Shown here: positions 43,507 through 50,101 of the stretch, piece by piece
How positions within the stretch are numbered: position 1 is the first letter of the stretch
Layout: the number at the start of each line of letters is the position of its first letter
Source: Mammaliicoccus stepanovicii
GTDB taxonomy: Bacteria > Bacillota > Bacilli > Staphylococcales > Staphylococcaceae
Direction: 5' to 3'
Assembly: GCF_002902525.1 (NCBI RefSeq)
Contig: NZ_PPQZ01000021.1
Coordinates: 1 to 50,101, forward strand
DNA: 50,101 nt
Notes under the pieces: generated by a model
The model's database searches: none
The model's input: only the letters and a program-made list of their open reading frames with translations
Told to the model about the DNA's origin: nothing
Position numbers and translations under genes: made by a program

Positions 43507-44328
43507 GTGTCATATATTGTATTGATTATAATTGGTGCCTTTTCAGCAATTATTGGTGCGTTAGTAGGAATTGGTGGTGGCATTATTATTGTGCCATCTT
43601 TAGTTTATTTTGGTATAGACCATCACTTATTATCTGGAATGACGCCACAAAAGGCAATTGGGACTTCTTCTGTTATTTTAATTACAACTGGTTTAACTGC
43701 AACGCTCGGTTATTTAAAAACAAAACAAGTCGATGTTAAAAACGGATTGATATTTTTGATAGGTATTATTCCTGGCGCATTAATCGGATCTTATTTAAGT
43801 AGGTTCTTTACTCTAGATTCATTTAATTTATTGTTTGGTATCTTTCTTATTTTGATTTCAATTATATTAATGATTAGAAATGTGATTAAACCTATTAAGT
43901 ATTTTCAACAAGATAAATATATGAAATCATTCGTAGATCGTTACGGTAAAGAGCATAAATACGGGATACCACCTGTCGCAGCGGTGCTATCTTCATTTGT
44001 TGTCGGTGTTACAACAGGTTTGTTTGGAATTGGTGGTGGTGCATTGATGACACCACTCATGATTATTGTGTTTAAATTTCCACCACATGTTGCAGTTGGT
44101 ACGAGCATGATGATGATATTCTTCTCTAGCTTATCAAGTTCTGCTGGTCATATTATTCAAGGAAATGTGTTATGGGTGCATGCAATTATTTTAATTATAG
44201 CAAGTTATTTTGGAGCAAAAATTGGCGTAAAAATAAATAGCAAGATGAATTCAGATACTGTTGTTTTAGTTTTAAGGCTAACGATGTTAATCTTAGGTAT
44301 ATATTTGATTATAAAAAGTATTCTATAA
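43507..44328 (+). CDS. TSUP family (TauE/SafE-like) membrane transporter
   Basis: 273 residues, about eight membrane segments. The duplicated TSUP motif is seen twice: GALVGIGGGIIIVPSLVYFGI with QKAIGTSSVILITTG, and GLFGIGGGALMTPLMIIVF with HVAVGTSMMMIFFSS. These exporters move sulfite, sulfoacetate or related anions; the substrate here is unknown (YunE type). GTG at 43507 is used because the ribosome site AGAGGTG (43494-43500) contains the earlier in-frame GTG and overlaps the stop of the DUF72 gene. Coupled operon. Confidence 0.88.
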   Translation: MSYIVLIIIGAFSAIIGALVGIGGGIIIVPSLVYFGIDHHLLSGMTPQKAIGTSSVILITTGLTATLGYLKTKQVDVKNGLIFLIGIIPGALIGSYLSRFFTLDSFNLLFGIFLILISIILMIRNVIKPIKYFQQDKYMKSFVDRYGKEHKYGIPPVAAVLSSFVVGVTTGLFGIGGGALMTPLMIIVFKFPPHVAVGTSMMMIFFSSLSSSAGHIIQGNVLWVHAIILIIASYFGAKIGVKINSKMNSDTVVLVLRLTMLILGIYLIIKSIL

Positions 44329-44340
44329 GGAGTTGGATAT

Positions 44341-45672
44341 GTGAAACTTACAATTTTTCATACGAATGATATTCATAGCCATTTAAATACATATGCAAAA
44401 ATATCTAAGTATATAAGAGATGAAAGACAAAAGCTTTCACATGATTCATTGTATATTGATGTAGGAGACTTTATTGATTTGTTTCATCCATTAACTGAAG
44501 CAACTCAAGGTAAAGAGAATATTAATATTTTAAATGAAAGTCATGTCGATGTTGCGACAATAGGTAATAACGAAGGCATTACGATTTCACATGATGATTT
44601 AAACCATTTGTATGATAATGCTGAATTTGAAGTTACTTGTTGTAACTTGTTTGATTTAAATGGAGCATTACCGCGTCATATCAAGCCTCATGTCATTAAA
44701 GAAATCAAAGGCGTTAAAGTATGTATGATAGGTTTAACGGCAGCATTTCAACAATTTTATGAAGCATTAGATTGGAAAGTAACCTCACCGTTATTAGCTT
44801 TGAAAAATGAAATTTCACAATTAGAAGGTGAGTATGATGTTCTAATTGTACTAAGTCATGTTGGTATATTCTTTGATGAACAACTATGTAAAGAATGTCC
44901 TGAAATTGATGTTATTCTAGGTGCACATACGCATCATTATTTTGAAAATGGTGAAACGAGGAACAATGTTCTCATGGCTGCTGGTGGTAAATATGGTCAA
45001 TATGTAGGGAAAGTAGAATTAGAAATTGAGCATAATAAAGTTATCAATAAAAAAGCAGTGCTAGTAGATTCAGAAAGTTTAGAAGAAGTTAATGTAGACT
45101 ATGAACAGATAGGTAAGACTTTGTTAAATAGAATAATTTTGAATAGAAGCTTTTCACTTCCTAGGCGTCTATACAGTGCAAGTTATACAACAGATCTATT
45201 ATGTGAAAGTGTTTTAGAACATACGGATTCCGACTGTGCTATTATAAATGCAGGATTAATTGTTAAAGGTAAAGTAGATAACCAATTAACTGAATACGAT
45301 ATTCATCAAATGTTACCACATCCAATTAATACAGTATCAGTTGAATTAAGTGGTAGTGAACTGAAACAAATTATTTATATTGCGATGTCACAATCATATA
45401 TGAATGAAACGGTAATTGGATTTGGTTTTAGAGGCGATGTATTTGGTGGTTATGTTTTTAAAAATATAAGTTATATAGAGTCAACAGGGCAATATTTCGT
45501 TAAAGGTATCGAAGTTCAAGATCACGAGATGTATAAATTAGGCACGATAGATATGTATACGTTTGGTAGATATTTCCCTACTTTGAAAGAAAAAGAAATA
45601 AAATACTACATGCCTGAATTTTTAAGGAATATATTTGAACAAAAATTATTACAAAATGAGAAGAACGAGTAA
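44341..45672 (+). CDS. YunD-like 5'-nucleotidase/metallophosphatase
   Basis: 443 residues. Metallophosphatase motifs are HTNDIHSH, DVGDFID, GNNE (GNHE variant), LSHVG and GAHTHHYFENG; the C-terminal 5'-nucleotidase domain has SDCAIINAGLIVKG and the LPHPINTVSVELSGSELK region. Unlike secreted UshA-type enzymes there is no signal peptide, so it acts in the cytosol. In S. aureus this gene precedes lipA. Start GTG at 44341, behind AAGGAG. Confidence 0.9.
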   Translation: MKLTIFHTNDIHSHLNTYAKISKYIRDERQKLSHDSLYIDVGDFIDLFHPLTEATQGKENINILNESHVDVATIGNNEGITISHDDLNHLYDNAEFEVTCCNLFDLNGALPRHIKPHVIKEIKGVKVCMIGLTAAFQQFYEALDWKVTSPLLALKNEISQLEGEYDVLIVLSHVGIFFDEQLCKECPEIDVILGAHTHHYFENGETRNNVLMAAGGKYGQYVGKVELEIEHNKVINKKAVLVDSESLEEVNVDYEQIGKTLLNRIILNRSFSLPRRLYSASYTTDLLCESVLEHTDSDCAIINAGLIVKGKVDNQLTEYDIHQMLPHPINTVSVELSGSELKQIIYIAMSQSYMNETVIGFGFRGDVFGGYVFKNISYIESTGQYFVKGIEVQDHEMYKLGTIDMYTFGRYFPTLKEKEIKYYMPEFLRNIFEQKLLQNEKNE

Positions 45673-45748
45673 TGAGCATTTTAATTCATTAAGATATTCG
45701 TTATAATGTACTAAGGTGAAAATTAATAAAAGAAGGGTGTTCACTTAG

Positions 45749-46669
45749 ATGGCTACTAAAAATGAAGAAATACTACGTAAACCAGATTGGTTAAAGATAA
45801 AATTAAATACGAACAAGAATTATACTGGATTAAAGAAAATGATGAGAGAGAAAAATCTACATACAGTTTGTGAAGAAGCTAAATGTCCAAATATTCATGA
45901 ATGTTGGGGCGAAAGACGTACAGCTACTTTCATGATATTAGGTGCGGTTTGTACGCGTGCATGTAGATTCTGTGCTGTTAAAACAGGCTTGCCAAATGAG
46001 TTAGATTTAGATGAGCCAAAACGTGTAGCTGAATCAGTTAAATTAATGAATTTAAAACATGTTGTTATTACAGCAGTAGCAAGAGATGATTTGAAAGATG
46101 CTGGATCTAATGTTTATGCTGAAACAGTACGTAAAGTAAGAGAAATGAATCCATATACAACAATTGAAATTTTGCCTTCAGATATGGGTGGTAGTTACGA
46201 AGCACTTGAAACATTGATGGACTCTAAGCCAGATATTTTAAACCATAATATTGAAACGGTTAGACGTTTAACACCAAGAGTTAGAGCACGTGCTAAATAT
46301 GACCGTACTTTAGAGTTTCTTAGACGCTCGAAAGAGATGTATCCAGATATTCCTACAAAATCAAGTTTAATGGTAGGTTTAGGAGAAACTGTTGAAGAAA
46401 TTTACGAAACAATGGATGACTTACGAGCAAATGATGTAGACATTATGACAATTGGTCAATATTTACAACCATCTCGTAAACATTTAAATGTACAGAAATA
46501 TTATACACCTTTAGAATTTGGAAAATTAAGAAAAGTAGCAATGGAAAAAGGATTTAAACACTGTCAGGCAGGTCCAATGGTACGTAGTTCTTATCACGCA
46601 GATGAACAAGTGAATGAAGCAGCTAAACAAAAGCATATTTTAGGTGAACAAGCACTTAATAATGAATAA
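45749..46669 (+). CDS. lipA: Lipoyl synthase
   Basis: 306 residues, radical SAM enzyme. Two 4Fe-4S sites are visible: [13 protein letters not shown] (auxiliary cluster CxxxxCxxxxxC) and [10 protein letters not shown] (CxxxCxxC radical SAM cluster). RSSYHA (C-terminal RSSY serine ligand) is present. It inserts two sulfurs into octanoyl-GcvH/E2. It relies on SUF-built clusters from the same window and acts on GcvH encoded at 21.1 kb. Start ATG behind AGAAGGGTG. Confidence 0.97.
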   Translation: MATKNEEILRKPDWLKIKLNTNKNYTGLKKMMREKNLHTVCEEAKCPNIHECWGERRTATFMILGAVCTRACRFCAVKTGLPNELDLDEPKRVAESVKLMNLKHVVITAVARDDLKDAGSNVYAETVRKVREMNPYTTIEILPSDMGGSYEALETLMDSKPDILNHNIETVRRLTPRVRARAKYDRTLEFLRRSKEMYPDIPTKSSLMVGLGETVEEIYETMDDLRANDVDIMTIGQYLQPSRKHLNVQKYYTPLEFGKLRKVAMEKGFKHCQAGPMVRSSYHADEQVNEAAKQKHILGEQALNNE

Positions 46670-46678
46670 GGTGATTGC

Positions 46679-47167
46679 ATGTTAATAAAAATAGAACAAG
46701 ACTATTTTAAAGTAATTAAAGATGATCAACAATCATTCAATGAAGAACTGTTTACATCACGTTATTCTGAAATTCTAGATAAATATGATTTTATTGTTGG
46801 TGATTTCGGCTTTGAACAGCTTCGTTTAAAAGGTTTTTATCATGATACTAATAAAAAAAGTGATGCAAATAAACGATTTTCAGCGATACAAGATTATTTA
46901 TTAGAGTATTGCAACTTTGGCTGTAAATATTTTGTATTGAAGAGGCTATCTAAATCAGAAGTTGCAAAGTTAACTGCTGAAGATGCACACTATATAGATG
47001 AAGAACATAAATTAGATCAAGTTAAGATTGAACCGACAATTCAACAAAATACTAAATTAGAACAAGAAGAAATTCAAACAGAAGAAACAAAACAGTCAGA
47101 CAAAGAAGAAGATAATGTTGAGAAACAATCAACATCTAAAAACACTTTAAAAGACTATTTAAAGTAA
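46679..47167 (+). CDS. yutD: YutD family protein
   Basis: 162 residues. The N-terminal half (YFKVIKDDQQSFNEELFTSRYSEILDKYDFIVGDFGFEQLRLKGFYHD, YLLEYCNFGCKYFVLKRL) is the conserved YutD domain. The C-terminus is an acidic Glu/Gln/Lys tail (about 110-155). Function unknown. Follows lipA by nine bases, the usual order in staphylococci and bacilli. Confidence 0.88.
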   Translation: MLIKIEQDYFKVIKDDQQSFNEELFTSRYSEILDKYDFIVGDFGFEQLRLKGFYHDTNKKSDANKRFSAIQDYLLEYCNFGCKYFVLKRLSKSEVAKLTAEDAHYIDEEHKLDQVKIEPTIQQNTKLEQEEIQTEETKQSDKEEDNVEKQSTSKNTLKDYLK

Positions 47168-47237
47168 AAAAGGACGAGACTAAGATAATATTGTCTTAAA
47201 ACTCTAAAAAGCAGAAAGAAAGCTTCTTAACCTTTGT

Positions 47238-47268
47238 AGTGGAATGGCATTTGCTATTCCACTTTTTT
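47238..47268 (+). terminator. Terminator after yutD
   Basis: AGTGGAAT and ATTCCACT with a T7 tail. Confidence 0.85.
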
Positions 47269-47316
47269 TGTACTTAAAATAGACAAGCGACTTAGAAAAA
47301 CGTATATTTTATAAAT

Positions 47317-47357
47317 AAAGAGAGCTAATCCAAAAAATATGGTTTAGCTCTCTTTAT
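47317..47357 (-). terminator. Bidirectional terminator before the leftward DUF3055 gene
   Basis: AAGAGAGCTAA(T/A)CC and its complement GGTTTAGCTCTCTT form a strong stem with A/T runs. Confidence 0.85.
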
Positions 47358-47391
47358 TTGAGAATGTGTACTCATGTCCGAAGCCATTCTA

Positions 47392-47661
47392 TTATATATC
47401 AATGACGTCATGTAAATATTCCGTAACTTCATTTCCTTCGTCCTCAGATAAACCAAGGATGTGACTGATATATCCGTCTTCTTCTAAATCATCTTTCCCA
47501 ATTATCCCAAATGTATTATTTTGAGTGTTTAAGACAATGGTCTTGCCATAATGGCGGTCTGAATAAATTAATGTAAGGTCATAGCGACTATGTTCGCCAA
47601 CAAAACCTACAAATTTGATTTTGGCTTCATCTTCATCATCGTATAAAAACATATCTATCAT
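47392..47661 (-). CDS. DUF3055 family protein
   Basis: 89 residues: MIDMFLYDDEDEAKIKFVGFVGEHSRYDLTLIYSDRHYGKTIVLN, GIIGKDDLEEDGYISHILGLSEDEGNEVTEYL. Acidic small protein of the DUF3055 family, found between yutD and yutE in S. aureus. ATG at 47661 is seven bases behind AAAGGAG; a longer in-frame ATG upstream has no site. Function unknown. Confidence 0.82.
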   Translation of the reverse strand: MIDMFLYDDEDEAKIKFVGFVGEHSRYDLTLIYSDRHYGKTIVLNTQNNTFGIIGKDDLEEDGYISHILGLSEDEGNEVTEYLHDVIDI

Positions 47662-47767
47662 ATATATAACTCCTTTATCATTACAATCTGTATTTTTATA
47701 ATTATACAGAGCTATGCCGAATAACACAAAATTATGATATGATAATTACGAATAGGAGGTTACTACA

Positions 47768-48211
47768 ATGTATTTCGTAGATAGTAAAAAACTAGAACTT
47801 AAATTAAATTATTTAGAAAAATTAACAAATGATTTTCAACAAGAAAAGCACTCACCATATGCATTAGAGAGAATTGCACATATGATGATTGAATCTGTTG
47901 TAGATGTAGGTAATTTAATCATTGATGCATTTATTCTAAGAGATCCAGGTAATTATAAAGATGTTATAGATATAATGGAATTAGAAAAGGTATTTCAACC
48001 TTCAACAGCTGAAGCAATTAGAAATTCAATTGATTTCAGGAAAGAATTAACTAGAAATTATGAACAAATAAATCACGATGAACTAAGAAAGGCATTTGAA
48101 ATTGCGACGCCTTATTATAAACAATCGATATTAGATACTCAGTATTTTTTGGAAAATGAAAATGTAGCCATAACAGCGTTTGGAGATGGAAATAAAGATG
48201 AAAGATTATAA
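47768..48211 (+). CDS. yutE: DUF86 (HepT-like, YutE) family protein
   Basis: 147 residues, all-helical. [59 protein letters not shown] and [16 protein letters not shown] are DUF86/HepT features. HepT toxins carry Rx4-6HxY; here the position reads [10 protein letters not shown] and no MNT-type nucleotidyltransferase partner lies next to it, so it is not an obvious toxin-antitoxin pair. Overlaps the HAD gene by 14 bases. Confidence 0.85.
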   Translation: MYFVDSKKLELKLNYLEKLTNDFQQEKHSPYALERIAHMMIESVVDVGNLIIDAFILRDPGNYKDVIDIMELEKVFQPSTAEAIRNSIDFRKELTRNYEQINHDELRKAFEIATPYYKQSILDTQYFLENENVAITAFGDGNKDERL

Positions 48212-48965
48212 AGGTTATTTGATTGATTTAGATGGAACGATGTATAAAGGATCAGAAGTGATAGAAGGGGCAATTGAATTTATAGATTATTTAAATAAGC
48301 ATAATAAATCATATTTGTTTGTTACGAATAATTCATCAAAAACACCTCAAGAAGTTGCTGATAAATTAAATGATATGGGATTCAATACTTCAAGTGAACA
48401 TGTGATTTCAACAGCACTAGCTACAAGTGGCTATATCAGTGAAATTGACCCTGGTGCATCTGTGTATATGATTGGTGGAAGTGGGTTGAAATCAGCATTA
48501 ACAGAAGCAGGACTAGAAGTGAAAAATGACGAACATGTAGACTATGTTGTTATAGGATTAGATGTCGAGATTACATATGAAAAGCTTTCTGTGGCATGTT
48601 TAGCTGTTAGAAATGGTGCTAAATTTATTTCGACAAATAAAGATGTTTCAATACCTAACGAAAGAGGTTTTCTTCCAGGTAACGGGTCGTTAACAAGTGT
48701 TGTGACTGTGTCTACTGGAAAGACGCCAATTTTTATAGGAAAACCTGAAGCAATCATTATGAATCAAGCAATAGAAAAGATAGGATTGTCGAAAGAAGAA
48801 TGTGTCATGATAGGTGACTTATATGATACAGATATTTTGGCAGGGATCAATAGTAATATAGACACAATTCATGTTCAAACAGGTGTTACTTCTTTAGATG
48901 AAATTAAGGCGAAAGACGTATTACCTACATATAGTGTTCAAAATTTATTCGAAGTAATAAAGTGA
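48198..48965 (+). CDS. yutF: HAD-IIA family phosphatase (YutF/NagD-like)
   Basis: 255 residues. [11 protein letters not shown] (DxDGT nucleophile motif), [10 protein letters not shown] (motif II), [16 protein letters not shown] (Lys motif III) and [21 protein letters not shown] (motif IV) make a complete HAD-IIA enzyme of the TIGR01457/NagD type. It hydrolyses phosphate esters, probably sugar or nucleotide phosphates. ATG at 48198 is used; it overlaps yutE by 14 bases and lies 19 bases before the dehydrogenase. Confidence 0.9.
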   Translation: MKDYKGYLIDLDGTMYKGSEVIEGAIEFIDYLNKHNKSYLFVTNNSSKTPQEVADKLNDMGFNTSSEHVISTALATSGYISEIDPGASVYMIGGSGLKSALTEAGLEVKNDEHVDYVVIGLDVEITYEKLSVACLAVRNGAKFISTNKDVSIPNERGFLPGNGSLTSVVTVSTGKTPIFIGKPEAIIMNQAIEKIGLSKEECVMIGDLYDTDILAGINSNIDTIHVQTGVTSLDEIKAKDVLPTYSVQNLFEVIK

Positions 48966-48984
48966 GTCTTTAGGAGATGAGATA

Positions 48985-49959
48985 ATGAGAGATAAAGTAC
49001 TCGTGGCAAGACAAGTACCTGATGCTTTTATTGAACAATTGAAACAATTTTCTGAAGTGGAAGTTTGGCAAAGTGAATTAAATCCAATGCCGAGAGCACT
49101 TTTTTTAGAGAAATCTAAGGATGCAACCGTTGTTATCACAACGTTAAGTGAAAAGATTGATCAAACATTTTTCGAACATGCTAAGCATATTAAAGGAATA
49201 GTTAATTTAGCGGTTGGCTTTGATAATATCGACATGAAACTTGCTACGGAAAATGGTGTTATTGTTACGAATACACCTGACGTATTAACTGAAACGACAG
49301 CCGAATTAGGATTAACATTAATGTTAACAACGGCAAGAAGGATTGTTGAAGCTGCTCGTTATGTACAAGAAGGCAACTGGAAAAGTTGGGGACCATATTT
49401 ATTAGCTGGTAAGGATGTTTACGGTTCAGTTGTAGGAATATATGGTATGGGTTCGATTGGTGAGGCATTGGCAAGAAGATTACAAGGATTCAATTGTAAA
49501 ATACTTTATCATAATCGAACTAGAAAAGAAGATTCAGAGCGTACGTTGAACGTTGAATATAGAACCTTAGATGAATTACTTAATGAAAGTGATTTTGTAA
49601 TATGTACGGCACCTTTAACAGAACAAACAAAGGGCATATTTAACCGTACAGCATTTAAGCAAATGAAAAACACGGGTGTATTTATAAACATAGGTCGTGG
49701 TGGACATGTAATTGAAGACGATTTAATCGAAGCGGTGAAATCAGGTGAAATACTTGGTGCTGGATTAGATGTTGTGGAAAATGAACCGATTAATGAAACA
49801 CATCCATTCTTAGATATGGAACAAATTATTGTATTACCTCATATAGGTAGCAGTACAGTGCAAACTAGAAACAAGATGGTTCAACTTTGTGTAGATAATA
49901 CTAAGAAGATATTGGAAGATGAAGAACCAATTACACCTGTTAATATTAAAAAAACCTAA
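48985..49959 (+). CDS. D-isomer 2-hydroxyacid dehydrogenase family protein
   Basis: 324 residues. VGIYGMGSIGEALARRLQGF (Rossmann GxGxxG), ICTAPLTEQTKGIFNRTAFKQMKNTGVFINIGRGGHVIEDDLIEA with the substrate Arg, ENEPINETHPF (catalytic Glu) and LPHIGSST (catalytic His) are the family's core residues. Relatives are glyoxylate/hydroxypyruvate reductases (GyaR-like); the exact substrate is uncertain. Last gene of the yutE-yutF unit by spacing (19 bases). A terminator overlaps its stop codon. Confidence 0.9.
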   Translation: MRDKVLVARQVPDAFIEQLKQFSEVEVWQSELNPMPRALFLEKSKDATVVITTLSEKIDQTFFEHAKHIKGIVNLAVGFDNIDMKLATENGVIVTNTPDVLTETTAELGLTLMLTTARRIVEAARYVQEGNWKSWGPYLLAGKDVYGSVVGIYGMGSIGEALARRLQGFNCKILYHNRTRKEDSERTLNVEYRTLDELLNESDFVICTAPLTEQTKGIFNRTAFKQMKNTGVFINIGRGGHVIEDDLIEAVKSGEILGAGLDVVENEPINETHPFLDMEQIIVLPHIGSSTVQTRNKMVQLCVDNTKKILEDEEPITPVNIKKT

Positions 49960-49979
49960 AATTTATTTTAGGTTTTTTT
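49948..49979 (+). terminator. Terminator after the hydroxyacid dehydrogenase
   Basis: AAAAAACCTAAAAT and ATTTTAGGTTTTTT; overlaps the stop codon. Confidence 0.8.
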
Positions 49980-50056
49980 GTTTTGTTAAAATACGATTAA
50001 ATCAAGATTCAAAATGGAATAAAAATACCACACTGTTATTTATTTACAGTTTTTAA

Positions 50057-50085
50057 TTGATATTCTGATTGAGAATGAATATAAT
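50057..50085 (+). promoter_or_regulatory. Strong outward promoter with palindrome (next operon)
   Basis: TTGATA (50057-50062), 17 bases, TATAAT (50080-50085). An inverted repeat ATTCT-GATTG-AGAAT (50062-50076) sits in the spacer. No gene is seen before the window ends. In S. aureus the dltXABCD operon follows at this place (from memory). Confidence 0.6.
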
Positions 50086-50101
50086 AAACAAATAGAATAA
50101 T

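Noticed and set aside
47768-48211. HepT-MNT toxin-antitoxin pair
   Set aside because: The DUF86 protein lacks a clear Rx4-6HxY motif and has no nucleotidyltransferase partner; the locus is conserved housekeeping (yutE).

Overview
This is an AT-rich chromosomal segment of a member of the Staphylococcaceae. The evidence is the backbone order (aroD, nitroreductase, thioredoxin, ArsC/Spx-like, gcvH, toprim, thioredoxin, SAM riboswitch plus metNIQ, sufCDSUB, DUF72, TauE, YunD, lipA, yutD, DUF3055, yutE, yutF, 2-hydroxyacid dehydrogenase), which from memory is close to Staphylococcus aureus. Strong AGGAGG-type ribosome sites and GTG/TTG starts are common. Several accessory genes and a galactonate-type sugar cluster make the sciuri group (Mammaliicoccus) my first guess. 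That species-level call is inference.

Layout. 1-3.5 kb holds small accessory genes: a frameshifted aminoglycoside-phosphotransferase-like gene, VOC, GNAT, MepB-like, arylamine N-acetyltransferase and a 39-residue cationic peptide. 3.7-6.5 kb holds a zinc-ribbon protein, a LexA-boxed Y-family polymerase and a secreted amidase with LysM. 7-8.7 kb is a zinc-starvation unit: a Zur box, the zinc-free S14 paralogue and a COG0523 GTPase. 8.9-18.7 kb holds scattered transporters and enzymes: three GNATs, an orphan peptide-binding lipoprotein, a nucleoside hydrolase, ProP-like, Ohr, an EamA transporter, a SigB-driven CsbD, a DUF4352-like anchored protein and UspA. 18.8-25 kb is the aroD-to-metNIQ backbone. 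27.3-32.6 kb is the SUF iron-sulphur operon.

Between sufB and the DUF72 gene (32.7-42.6 kb) sits an accessory block. First is a divergent sugar porter plus ROK regulator/SDR/KDG-type kinase/KDPG-type aldolase/D-galactonate dehydratase cluster, which reads as an oxidative (De Ley-Doudoroff-like) galactose or galactonate route with a candidate cre site. Next to it is a compact phage-derived lysis cassette: XRE repressor and ImmA-like protease facing left, holin and a three-domain endolysin facing right, with three matching operator palindromes laid over two back-to-back promoters and no other phage genes. Last come a YxeA-like gene and the remnant of an ABC ATPase.

The window ends with the lipA/yut region and a strong outward promoter. 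By synteny the next genes may be dltXABCD (inference). No tRNA, rRNA, CRISPR array, transposase or integrase was found. The most interesting item is the self-contained repressor/protease/holin/endolysin switch at 39.2-41.9 kb.
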